Assembly: GCA_963810485.1 (NCBI GenBank)
Contig: CAWENQ010000007.1
Span: 698,097 to 762,096 of the forward strand
Direction of reading: 5' to 3'
Source: DATKFM01 sp963810485
GTDB taxonomy: Bacteria > Pseudomonadota > Alphaproteobacteria > Dongiales > Dongiaceae
DNA: 64,000 bases
Numbering within the stretch: position 1 is the stretch's first letter; the number at the start of each line of letters is the position of its first letter. Shown here piece by piece: positions 55,114 to 63,268 of this stretch. A program made the position numbers and the translations under genes. Below the pieces are notes generated by a model that was not told the origin of the DNA, did no database searches, and worked only from the letters and a program-made list of their open reading frames with translations.

Positions 55114-55368
55114 CTATCTATCTTCATGCACTGGCGCCGCCGGTAGCAAGGAAGCCAATTTTTCCGCGGCCTTGGGCAGTTTCTTTGAGTGCGCTTCTAG
55201 CACGTCCAAGACGATTCGCTGCTGCACGGGCGTCAAGCCGCGATGCCACTCAATGCAGGCGTCGTAGTATTCCTTTGCCGATTTATCAGCGGGGGTTGTC
55301 CGGGCCTGATTGAGACAAGCCTGCATCTTGTCAAATGAGCCTTCCGACATTCTCACGCTTCGACTCAT
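55114..55368 (-). CDS. small hypothetical protein
   Basis: This 84-residue soluble protein contains KMQACLNQARTTPADKSAKE and YYDACIEWHRGLTPVQQRIV. The composition is typical of genuine short proteins (balanced Lys/Glu, amphipathic helices), but I know no family. Confidence 0.45.
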   Translation of the reverse strand: MSRSVRMSEGSFDKMQACLNQARTTPADKSAKEYYDACIEWHRGLTPVQQRIVLDVLEAHSKKLPKAAEKLASLLPAAPVHEDR

Positions 55369-55431
55369 TCAGTTCCCGCAACGACCGCATCGCTTATAGC
55401 AACTCGACGAACAAGTCATAGCAATGAATCA

Positions 55432-55728
55432 TTACAGACGCATTGCCAACGAATCCGGCATCCAGCGCCATCGAAACAAATCCGCATCATCCGCGGTCAT
55501 GAAATAGAACCTGGCGTAGTCGGCTGCGATCTGCCCCGGCTCCTTCTCGCTGTGGCCGTGCTGCGCCCACTCGCCGGCCGTGATGTTGGCGCGGCACCAG
55601 GCAAGCATGTCGTTCAGCCGGCTCCCTAGCCCGTCTGGAGAAACAGGCACATCAACGCGTTGCGGGAACCTGCGCTTAGCTTCACGCTTCCGGGCGGTAT
55701 TGTGGCGGCCCATGCCGAAGGCTGGCAT
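55432..55728 (-). CDS. hypothetical protein with conserved basic start
   Basis: This 98-residue protein runs from MPAFGMGRHNTARKREAKRR to FRWRWMPDSLAMRL. It has DMLAWCRANITAGEWAQHGH and QIAADYARFYFMTADDADLF, the type of sequence seen in short orphan proteins of Rhizobiales. Function is unknown. Confidence 0.5.
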   Translation of the reverse strand: MPAFGMGRHNTARKREAKRRFPQRVDVPVSPDGLGSRLNDMLAWCRANITAGEWAQHGHSEKEPGQIAADYARFYFMTADDADLFRWRWMPDSLAMRL

Positions 55729-55843
55729 GGTAGCCTCTACCCTTCAAGTTGCCGCAGCAGCTCCCGAGCGGCACCGTTCTTCGGGCCGTTACGCAAGAGG
55801 GTGAGAACAAAGCGGAAGAACCCGACAACTTTGGGGTGAAGGC

Positions 55844-56371
55844 TTAATTGGAGAAGCCTCGCGCATTTTCGACCACGTTGCGAAGTTGGTACCGCTGCGT
55901 CGCCGCATCGACCGTCTCTGTCGCGTCCTTGCCATGGGCGGAAGGCTTGATCTGCGCCATCTCCTCTGCCGCCTTGATCTGTTCGACCAGTTCCTCGATA
56001 CGGGCGCGGCGCTGCGTGCGGGTCAACGTGCCCTGCTGGAGGGCCGTGGTCATTTGAACATCTTCGGTAATTAGCTGGTTATAGTATCCGCTGACGGCCG
56101 GATTCGACTTGCCGTAGTTTTGCACCGCCTCACGGGCGCATTGCCGCCAGGGTAATTCATTAGGCGCCAGAGCGTTTTCCGGGAGGCCGGCCGCGTTTGG
56201 ATCGTATCCGTGCGCTAGGGTGCATCGCTGCAGATCGGCAACTAGTGCCTCTCGCGCCGCCGCCACGCTCTCAAAAGTGGCGGCTGTTGCCGTGGGCGGA
56301 CTCACGCAGGCCGAGATTATGACGGTCAAAGCGGTGGCCAGGGCCACGCTCCGCAAATTCCTTGATATCAT
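55844..56371 (-). CDS. putative lipoprotein of unknown function
   Basis: The 175-residue protein begins with a lipoprotein signal: MISRNLRSVALATALTVIIS, then the lipobox ISAC with Cys22. Helical segments (FESVAAAREALVADLQRCTL, RIEELVEQIKAAEEMAQIKP) follow. It may be an outer-membrane-anchored protein in the periplasm. No domain is recognised. Confidence 0.6.
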   Translation of the reverse strand: MISRNLRSVALATALTVIISACVSPPTATAATFESVAAAREALVADLQRCTLAHGYDPNAAGLPENALAPNELPWRQCAREAVQNYGKSNPAVSGYYNQLITEDVQMTTALQQGTLTRTQRRARIEELVEQIKAAEEMAQIKPSAHGKDATETVDAATQRYQLRNVVENARGFSN

Positions 56372-56880
56372 TGACTTTCTCCCTCTCTCCGATGGGCGGT
56401 GAATGCCCGGGCCTCAACCTCCGTTCTATTGCTAACACCCCGGGACGATGTGACGGCGTAGGCTAGATCCCACTCATCTGTGCGTGCTCCAGCCGCAATT
56501 GCTTACGCAGTATCTCTAGTTTCGGGAACACCTTTACCGGACATCCCCTCCACCAGTGCCATGGCGGCACGAAGGATGGCCGTAGAATACTATTATATGA
56601 GGACTCTGACGGCTAGTCCCTACTCGCGCCCGCTGTACAATGGATAGCGGATATCCTCAAGAACTGCTTTTGTGACCGGATTTGAGCCGAAGCGGTCATT
56701 GGCGCGTCCCATGAACTCCCCTGCGCAATCTTCCCAATCTTCGGCCGATCTCGTATGATTTGTGTGGCGTTTCGCGTACGAGCAAACTCTAAGACAAAGA
56801 TCGCACGTCACACGCGCCGCGCCGATTTCATTTGAGCAAGCATCACTGAACTTAACTTGCAAATCGCATCGGAGGAAAGT
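56372..56880. other. intergenic region without certain gene
   Basis: The stretch contains only a weak leftward frame (56620-56883). A promoter for the P460 gene at 56881 is expected here; TTGAGCAAGC near 56832 and AGGAAAG before the ATG are the visible hints. Confidence 0.3.
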
Positions 56881-56883
56881 CAT
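56620..56883 (-). CDS. uncertain small hypothetical
   Basis: The 87-residue frame has several Cys (ARVTCDLCLRVCSYAKRH) and ends EDIRYPLYSGRE. It overlaps the start of the P460 gene on the other strand by 3 bp. Cys-rich spacing C-x2-C-x3-C is interesting, but there is no family and no clear ribosome-binding site. Confidence 0.2.
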   Translation of the reverse strand: MTFLRCDLQVKFSDACSNEIGAARVTCDLCLRVCSYAKRHTNHTRSAEDWEDCAGEFMGRANDRFGSNPVTKAVLEDIRYPLYSGRE

Positions 56884-57435
56884 GAGGAAAATTCGATCCT
56901 GGCTGATGGTGATTGTAGGTGTAGTGCTTCTTGGGCGGCATGGCCGTCGCGGCGCAGGACAAGTACACTGTGCAAGTGCCGGGTGGGCTCGCGTTCTCTG
57001 AGTTCAGAGGATACGAAGACTGGCCGGTTGTCGCCGTCAGTCAGCCCGAAGGCAAGCTCAACGTCATCGTCGCCAATACCGCGATGATCGACGCGTACCT
57101 GGCCGGCATTCCCGACAACGGCCAGCCTTTCCCCGACGGCTCCAAGATGGCGAAGATCGCGTGGAAGCCGAAACAGAGTGAGGAGGCGCCCTTTGCCGTG
57201 AGTATTCCGGACACCCTGATGGGCGTTGGTTTCATGGTGAAGGATAGCGCAAAGATTCGCGGACACCGGCGGATGGGGATGGGCCCAGTTTAACTATGAC
57301 CCCGCATCCGACACGTTCACGCCCGCCACCGAGGCTGACGAACCGCCGCAAGAGAACGACGCCAAGTGCGGGTTCGCGTGCCATACGATTGCAGAGGCAA
57401 AAGATTACGTTTTCACGGCGTATGGAAAGAGGTGA
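56881..57435 (+). pseudogene. cytochrome P460-family protein, copy 2, frameshifted twice
   Basis: It starts MRKIRSWLMVIVGVVLLG; an extra base near 56931 separates this signal peptide from GGMAVAAQDKYTVQVPGGLA and SEFRGYEDWPVVAVSQPEGK. GQPFPDGSKMAKIAWKPKQS continues the family pattern. A second extra base near 57256 is needed to reach FADTGGWGWAQFNYDPASDT and the heme site KCGFACHTIAEAKDYVF. Corrected length is about 183 residues. It shares most motifs with copy 1. Confidence 0.82.
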
Positions 57436-57666
57436 GGAGAGAGGTTCGAAGGCAGCAAAAGTCGCCGGCCAAGCGCCCTCCTTGTGTCGAACAAAGGCCG
57501 ACGTTCCGAAGGGCCGGTAGTGGCACATTTCGGGGGTGCCGTCGGCTGTATTTGATTGCCGCTTGCAACTCAAGAGCGGACTTAGCAAGCCGTATACCTG
57601 AACGCCTACAAGTGCCAGGAGCAGAAGTTAGGACAGGCAGCTTCGGCGCCGACCGATCTCTTGTTT

Positions 57667-59628
57667 TCATGCTGCCCAGCACGCACAACCGAAAACGCCC
57701 CAAAAGGCTCGCGCGTTATTGGTTGGCACAGAAGCGGTCCACGCACTTGTGTGCGCGTGCCCATGAACTCGGCAGCTCGAATTGCAACCACATGTCGTGG
57801 CTGCCATCCGCTCGGCGGCCAAGTGCCGTTGCAGGCTTGCAGCCTGTTTATGGTAACCGCCGAACGTTCGTACCGGCGACCAGCCGGGCATGGCCGGTGG
57901 TGGCGGCGGCACAAACGAGGCGAATTCTTCAGCACCGTACACCAGCTTGCCGCCGACGACTGTCAGCACCGATTGCAGGTGACGGATATCGTCGTCCAGC
58001 ACAGAGAAGTAATCGCGATCGAGAACAGCCAGATCAGCCAGTTGGCCGACTTTAATAACGCCTTTGGCACCTTCTTCGTTCGAAAACCAAGCGACGTTCT
58101 CAGTCCACATCCGCAGCGCAGTCTCGCGGTCGAGGCATTTGCGGTCCGGGTAGATTTTCAGTCCGCCCAGCGTTTTGCCGGTGACCAGCCAGGCGAGCGA
58201 CACCCATGGATCATATGAGGCAACACGGGTTGCATCAGTCCCGGCAGAAATCTTTACGCCAGCGTCCATTATTCGCTTTATTGGCGGCGTGTTCTCCGCA
58301 GCCTCGGTGCCATAGCGCTCGACGAAATACTCTCCCTGATACGCCATACGATGCTGGATCGCAATGCCACCGCCGAGTTTTGCGATCCGATCGATGCTCT
58401 GGTCACCGATCGTCTCTGCATGATCAAAAAACCAATTGAGGCCAGAAAGTGGAATTTCTGCGTTGACCTTCTCGAACACGTCTAGCGCGCGAGAAATAGT
58501 TTGGTCGTAGGTAGCATGAAGCCGCCAAGGCCAGCGATTCTGTGCAAGAATCCGCACAACGCCTTCAAGGTCGGTCTCCATACTAACCGGCATTTCGGGC
58601 CGTTCGACCCGGAAATCCTCGAAGTCGGCAGCCGAGAAAACCAGCATCTCACCGCCGCCATTCAGGCGGAAATAGTCGTCGCCTTGCTGGTACTTGTTCG
58701 TGCTCGTCCAGCGCAGGAAGTCGGCCTTTTCTTCCTTAGCCTTCTGGGTGAAGAGATTGTAAGCGATGCGCAAGGTCAGGTGCCCATCGTTGTGAAGCCG
58801 CTCTATGACAGCATAGTCCTCCGGATAGTTTTGGAACCCGCCGCCGGCGTCGATCACGGAGGTGACGCCAAGCCGGTTCAGGTCGCGCATAAAATGACGT
58901 GTGGAATTGACCTGATATTCAAATGGCAGCTTCGGGCCACTTGCCAGTGTCGCGTAAAGGATTGCAGCGTTGGGTTTGGCTAACAGCAGGCCGGTTGGAT
59001 TGCCGGCGGCATCGCGGACAATCTCACCGCCGACAGGGTTCGGTGTTTCCTTCGTGTATCCAACCGCCCTCAGCGCCGCCGAGTTTAGTAATGCACGGTC
59101 ATAAAGGTGGAGGATGAACACCGGTGTGTCGGGCGCTACGGCGTTGATCTCTTCCAAGGTCGGCAGACGCCTCTCCACGAACTGATTTTCTGTGAAACCA
59201 CCCACGACGCGAACCCACTGCGGTGGAGGCGTGTTCGCGACCTGGCGTTTGAGCATCGCCATGGCATCTGCGAGGCTGGGGACGCCATCCCATCGAAGCT
59301 CCATGTTATAGTTCAAGCCGCCGCGGATAACATGGATATGGTTGTCCTGAAGACCTGGAATAACTCGGCGGCCACCCAAGTCGATTAACCTCGTGTGCGT
59401 TCCACGAGCGGCCATGATGTCGGTGGTGCTACCGACGGCCAAAAAGCGGCCAGCGCTCACCGCAACGGCCTCCGCGTTTGGGTTTGACCGATCGAGGGTC
59501 GTGAATTTGCCATTGATGAGTATCAGATCTGGAACGTCCTGACAGAAGCCAGGTCTCACCGCAAGCGGGAGGAGGCTGAACGCAGCAACGCCACCAACCA
59601 CTTGCCTGCGCGTGACGCGAGTGACCAT
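57667..59628 (-). CDS. Tat-exported YtcJ-like metal-dependent amidohydrolase with Cys-rich C-terminal tail
   Basis: This 653-residue protein starts MVTRVTRRQVVGGVAAFSLL (Tat signal). The amidohydrolase core has VIPGLQDNHIHVIRGGLNYN (HxH metal motif), a metal Lys region like RIAYNLFTQKAKEEKADFL, HATYDQTISRALDVFEKVNA, WFFDHAETIGDQSIDRIAKL, and a late Asp in ISAGTDATRVASYDPW. The family (YtcJ, amidohydro_3) hydrolyses N-acyl or amide compounds. The last 40 residues carry ATTCGCNSSCRVHGHAHTSA and FWGVFGCACWAA, a Cys/His-rich extension. The gene is intact. Confidence 0.85.
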   Translation of the reverse strand: MVTRVTRRQVVGGVAAFSLLPLAVRPGFCQDVPDLILINGKFTTLDRSNPNAEAVAVSAGRFLAVGSTTDIMAARGTHTRLIDLGGRRVIPGLQDNHIHVIRGGLNYNMELRWDGVPSLADAMAMLKRQVANTPPPQWVRVVGGFTENQFVERRLPTLEEINAVAPDTPVFILHLYDRALLNSAALRAVGYTKETPNPVGGEIVRDAAGNPTGLLLAKPNAAILYATLASGPKLPFEYQVNSTRHFMRDLNRLGVTSVIDAGGGFQNYPEDYAVIERLHNDGHLTLRIAYNLFTQKAKEEKADFLRWTSTNKYQQGDDYFRLNGGGEMLVFSAADFEDFRVERPEMPVSMETDLEGVVRILAQNRWPWRLHATYDQTISRALDVFEKVNAEIPLSGLNWFFDHAETIGDQSIDRIAKLGGGIAIQHRMAYQGEYFVERYGTEAAENTPPIKRIMDAGVKISAGTDATRVASYDPWVSLAWLVTGKTLGGLKIYPDRKCLDRETALRMWTENVAWFSNEEGAKGVIKVGQLADLAVLDRDYFSVLDDDIRHLQSVLTVVGGKLVYGAEEFASFVPPPPPAMPGWSPVRTFGGYHKQAASLQRHLAAERMAATTCGCNSSCRVHGHAHTSAWTASVPTNNARAFWGVFGCACWAA

Positions 59629-59701
59629 GATGAGCCTCCCTGATCGTAGGTCAGGCGTAAAGGATGTGACCGATTGCGTTCTGTAAGCCGAACAGTAGTT
59701 C

Positions 59702-60382
59702 CTATTTGGCCGTCCTAATGACCTCCTGAGCCTTCTGGTAGCTCTCCATCACAGCAGCGTAGTTGGGAGCCGCAAGGGTATAGAGTTTTGCAAGCTCGGC
59801 CGCCTCCGGGCGGTTCCAGGTGCGGTGAACCTCGCACAACACCGCGTTTGTTGAAGTGGGAATGACACCGGCCTGGGCAAACCGGGCAAGCGTTGTTCGA
59901 GATGTCATTTCGCTTGGGTCGCCAGAAGCATCCATCACCGCATACACGTTAAATCCCGCTGCGTTGGCATCCAGCGCCGGGAACATGACGCAGACACTGG
60001 TCCAAACCCCGGCCATGATTAGCGTCTTCCGGCCGGTCGCCCGTACCGTCCTGACGAAGTCAGCGTTGTCCCAGGCGTTGACTTCGCCCTTTCGAGGTAC
60101 GTAGACAGCATGAGGAGCCGATTGATGAATCTCTGGCATGAGAGGCCCATTCGGCCCGTTGGGCTCGGACGCGGTCGTAATGACGGGGATTTTCAGAAGC
60201 GTCGCCAGCTTAGCTATCATTGTGGTATTGGCGCGCAGTTCAGCGACGCTGATATCCTTTACGGTCTGGAATAGACCAGACTGATGATCAAGCAATAAGA
60301 ATACGGTATCGGTTGGATCGAGGAGAGCCAAACCGCCGCCAGTAGGTAAAACGCTTGATTTTTTCGTCGGCCGTTTTGCCAT
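59702..60382 (-). CDS. isochorismatase-family hydrolase (YcaC-like)
   Basis: This 226-residue cysteine hydrolase has Asp in TVFLLLDHQSGLFQTVKD, the conserved AWDNADFVRTVRATGRKTLI with Lys, and the nucleophile Cys in MAGVWTSVCVMFPALDANAA followed by a cis-peptide region. YcaC-like proteins are of uncertain substrate. It lies 73 bp upstream of the amidohydrolase in the same orientation, so both may act in one amide-degradation step. Confidence 0.85.
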   Translation of the reverse strand: MAKRPTKKSSVLPTGGGLALLDPTDTVFLLLDHQSGLFQTVKDISVAELRANTTMIAKLATLLKIPVITTASEPNGPNGPLMPEIHQSAPHAVYVPRKGEVNAWDNADFVRTVRATGRKTLIMAGVWTSVCVMFPALDANAAGFNVYAVMDASGDPSEMTSRTTLARFAQAGVIPTSTNAVLCEVHRTWNRPEAAELAKLYTLAAPNYAAVMESYQKAQEVIRTAK

Positions 60383-60762
60383 ATCCCTCCCCCTGCATGT
60401 TCGAGTTTACGGAACTGGTCACTGTCCTGTACCCCAGCGCAATTGTCTAGCGGCCGAGGACAGTTCTGGAGTTAGAATCACAGGCTCGCGGGCCATCTCA
60501 ATGGGCACTATACTGATATGCTGATCGACTTCGCGGCGGTCACTAAGGCTCGCCTTGCTGTAATCGCAATTGACGCAACACTGCGGAATGCAGCCGTTGC
60601 TCTTTCCAGTCCTCATATCGGGCCCGTTATCTTTTGCGAAGAAAACGGAACACTGGCGTCGTCAGCAAGTCCGATCGCGTCCGACATTTGTTGCTTGACA
60701 GGCCGGATGGCGAATTGTCGGATTTCAATGAAAGCCATGAAAGCGGTCAGCAGGAGACAAAC
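60383..60762. other. intergenic region before MBL copy 2
   Basis: The 380 bases hold only open frames without family similarity. CAGGAGACAAAC just before the ATG at 60763 is the ribosome-binding site and is shared with the left MBL copy. Confidence 0.4.
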
Positions 60763-61740
60763 ATGGACAACACCGCACAGACAAACATGAGCTTGGACAA
60801 CGCCTCACACCCGGGCAGAACGGCGACCGACGAGTTGGTTCCGTCGCGCTACGCGCTGCGGGTCGGCGAGATTGACGTGCTGGTGATCAGCGATGGTGTG
60901 TTTCCGCTGCAGGCCACGACGTTGGCCACCAATGCCAACCCGGCCGAACTGGCAGCCTGGCTGGACGACAGGCTCCAGCCGCCGGACACGTACGTGTGGC
61001 CGCTGAACGTGGTCGTGGTGCGGAGCGGCGGCCGGACCGTACTTATTGACTCAGGGGTAGGGTCGGAGTTCCCGGACGCCCCGCAGGTCGGTCGGTTGGC
61101 CGCGCGACTGGACGCCGCCGGCATCGATCCCGCATCCGTGACCGACGTGGTGCTCACCCACCTGCACGTGGACCACGTCGGCGGGCTTCTCGCCGACGGG
61201 CTCGGGGGCCGGCTGCGTCCGGACGTGCCGATCCACCTGGCCGCCGCGGAGGTCGAGTTCTGGGCGTCGCCCGATTTCTCCCGCAACACTTTCGGCGGGT
61301 TCCCGGACGTGCTCCGGTCGGCCGAAGAGCGGTTCGTCGACGCGTACCGCAGCCGGCTGCGGCCGTTTGAGTTGGAGTACGAGGTGGCGCCGGGAGTAGT
61401 CGTCCGTCGCACCGGTGGCCACACCCGCGGGCACAGCGTGGTCCGCCTGGCGTCCGGCGGCGACCGGCTGACGTTCCTCGGCGATGCCGTGTTTCCGAAC
61501 CACTTCGACCGCCCCGACTGGCACAACGCGTTCGACCACGACCCCGAGGAGGCGGTCCGCGTCCGGGTCCGTCTCTTGCGAGAGCTGGCGGCGACCGGCG
61601 AGCCGGTGGTGGCCGCTCACCTGCCGTTCCCGTCCGTCGGGCGGGTGGCGGTCGCCGGCGACGTCTTTCGTTGGGTACCGGCCGTCTGGGCGCACTGACC
61701 GCTTGTTGGGTTAGGGCCGAACTAGACGACCGCATGCGTT
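60738..61740 (+). repeat. 1-kb inverted repeat, right copy (holds MBL gene)
   Basis: This is the partner of 44338-45345. The shared edges are GGTCAGCAGGAGACAAACAT before the gene, and GACCGCTTGTTGGGTTAGGG then CTAGACGACCGCATGCG after it. It encloses, with the left copy, about 15.4 kb. Confidence 0.8.
60763..61698 (+). CDS. metallo-beta-lactamase-fold hydrolase, copy 2
   Basis: This 311-residue enzyme starts at MDNTAQTNMSLDNASHPGRT. The zinc site is LTHLHVDHVGGLLADGLGGR, followed by TGGHTRGHSVVRLASGGDRL and FLGDAVFPNHFDRPDWHNAF. Compared with copy 1, the residues VFPLQATTLATNANPAEL and FPDAPQVGRLAARLDAAGID show divergence, so both copies are under coding constraint rather than being a fresh duplication. 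The codon use is extremely GC-rich and resembles actinobacterial genes, suggesting transfer. Confidence 0.88.
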   Translation: MDNTAQTNMSLDNASHPGRTATDELVPSRYALRVGEIDVLVISDGVFPLQATTLATNANPAELAAWLDDRLQPPDTYVWPLNVVVVRSGGRTVLIDSGVGSEFPDAPQVGRLAARLDAAGIDPASVTDVVLTHLHVDHVGGLLADGLGGRLRPDVPIHLAAAEVEFWASPDFSRNTFGGFPDVLRSAEERFVDAYRSRLRPFELEYEVAPGVVVRRTGGHTRGHSVVRLASGGDRLTFLGDAVFPNHFDRPDWHNAFDHDPEEAVRVRVRLLRELAATGEPVVAAHLPFPSVGRVAVAGDVFRWVPAVWAH

Positions 61741-61787
61741 TGATGTCCGCTTTGCGCCGTTGTTGGGGGACTAGCGGACATCAAACG
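61737..61787. repeat. perfect 15-bp inverted repeat
   Basis: Arms CGTTTGATGTCCGCT (61737-61751) and AGCGGACATCAAACG (61773-61787) enclose 21 bases. It begins exactly where the 1-kb MBL repeat ends. The GTCCGC core recalls the dispersed motif at 62041-62066. Confidence 0.8.
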
Positions 61788-62040
61788 CGCCTCATCCGGC
61801 TCCACTGATTTATGAGTAAACGACCTAGGCATCGCCATTCACTTTTGATCCAATTCCTCTGTGGGTCCGATGAAAAGCTGTGCGCCAGTGAGATCGCGGT
61901 TGCTTAGATGGCGGCTTATGGCACGTTCCAGCCTTGCCAGCACCGCCCAGCGATGTCCGGTGCTGAGGGTCTAGCTGACGAAACCTGCAGTCATTTCCGA
62001 TTCATATCTGCAAGCAGACGTTCGCAGAAAGAGGTCGAAC

Positions 62041-62066
62041 GGCCGGGTTTGACCCAAGGCGGACGT
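62041..62066 (-). repeat. dispersed intergenic motif, copy 3 (inverted)
   Basis: The reverse complement reads ACGTCCGCCTTGGGTCAAAC then CCGGCC. It shares the GTCCGC-GGGTCAAA core with copies at 34107 and 41715. Confidence 0.5.
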
Positions 62067-62290
62067 CGAATGCTGTAGACGCCCCAATATGCTACCGATG
62101 AAATCCGGGGCATTGTGTTCTCTAACGGCATTTGGAATCACATGGCCGATGACGCATCCGACGGCCCCTCGCACCCGCGCTGAGGCCGGCTTCAGAGCAA
62201 CGGTTGGTTGATGGGTTCTTGCTGTAGTGCCTGGGCCGGTTGGCATTGCCGGCGAGGCGACCTCAACCCCAAGGGTCGCCCCCTAGGACC

Positions 62291-62330
62291 GGCCAGGGAT
62301 TGCGTTGGCGCAACTTCACAATCCCTGGCC
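62291..62330. repeat. strong hairpin, 12-bp perfect arms
   Basis: Arms GGCCAGGGATTG (62291-62302) and CAATCCCTGGCC (62319-62330) enclose 16 bases. No U-run follows. It could be a terminator-like or palindromic element. Confidence 0.7.
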
Positions 62331-62575
62331 TGCCTTGGCGCGCCATTCAATGGCGTACCGCCCCCATGGCTCACCGGGAAACCCTACATTGGCATACGAT
62401 CATCCCGTCGGCGAGAATTCAATGGTACGAGAAGATCCATGCCCAAGCTTGGCCAAATCCTGCGTTGGCAACAAAAAGCCCCGGCATGAAGCCAGGGCCA
62501 GTTGAGTGGGTCGTAAGTACGAGCGCCAATGTCAGATGATTCATACCTGACCGAATAACATACGAGCTGACTTAG

Positions 62576-62878
62576 TTATTCCTGCCCCGGTGATCCCGCC
62601 GGCCGTGGCGCGACGTACCTTCGACTTCCACCGGGTTTTCGCGCCTCGTCCCCCACCGCGACAAGTCCTTGCGACTTTAATCGCTTCAATGCTAATGCGC
62701 CGACACCACGAATTATCGAAAAGTCACTCACTGACAACTGTACGAGATCAGCAATTTGCACAATGCCGACTCGTTTCAAGGCAACCAGAGTGACCATTGG
62801 CAAGCCCAGCGCCTCAATGCTTGTGCCTTGTTTGGCTAGCAATAAGGCAGAGGGTGCCCAATTCAGGAGTTCTTTCAT
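62576..62878 (-). CDS. small helix-hairpin-helix protein resembling RNA polymerase alpha C-terminal domain
   Basis: This 100-residue protein starts at MKELLNWAPSALLLAKQGTS (62878; an in-frame TTG lies at 62944). LKRVGIVQIADLVQLSVSDF, then IIRGVGALALKRLKSQGL, has the spacing of the helix-hairpin-helix of RpoA-CTD (L..xGI.ti.dL..ls...l..i.G.G..sl..lk). A short basic tail follows (EARKPGGSRRYVAPRP). It may bind DNA or partner with polymerase. Family membership is by pattern only. Confidence 0.5.
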   Translation of the reverse strand: MKELLNWAPSALLLAKQGTSIEALGLPMVTLVALKRVGIVQIADLVQLSVSDFSIIRGVGALALKRLKSQGLVAVGDEARKPGGSRRYVAPRPAGSPGQE

Positions 62879-62940
62879 GGTGCAAGCCATCTCTCTACTG
62901 CGGCGTGATTGCCGGGATTGCGTGTGCAGGCCATTCTTGA

Positions 62941-63234
62941 TCAAAGCAATGGGCAGACGGGTGCCGGAGGCAGCACAGCCGCCGCCCTCTCGGCTTCCCC
63001 TTCATTTCCCTTTTCGAATTCAGCGCGCACAACGGCAGCCTGGACCTGGTCACTGGCGGACAGGTCGTGGAACCAATTCCAGCACGCTGCAAGATACCCG
63101 GCAGGGAAATCCCTGCCCGCGTCTGTCCTGTCGTGATTTAGCACCGCTTGCAGCTTGTGTGCTGAATCCGTCGATAGCTCATCGTCCATGTTAGACATCG
63201 AACCACGGAGCCAGCCCGTCAGCAAGGCGGCCAT
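62941..63234 (-). CDS. small hypothetical protein upstream of the helix-hairpin-helix gene
   Basis: The 97-residue frame (or 85 residues from MSNMDDELSTDSAHKLQAVL at 63198) has an amphipathic helix-rich composition with GYLAACWNWFHDLSASDQVQ. Its stop overlaps the TTG start of the next gene by 2-4 bases, suggesting a two-gene operon. Function is unknown. Confidence 0.35.
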   Translation of the reverse strand: MAALLTGWLRGSMSNMDDELSTDSAHKLQAVLNHDRTDAGRDFPAGYLAACWNWFHDLSASDQVQAAVVRAEFEKGNEGEAERAAAVLPPAPVCPLL

Positions 63235-63268
63235 AGTGCAATCTGAAGGGAACCGATAGGCTCGCCCA

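Larger units (their letters stand above)
61788..62575. other. gene-free region with repeats and hairpins
   Basis: About 790 bases carry an inverted dispersed motif (62041-62066) and a strong hairpin (62291-62330). Short frames here lack similarity and good ribosome-binding sites. Confidence 0.45.
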
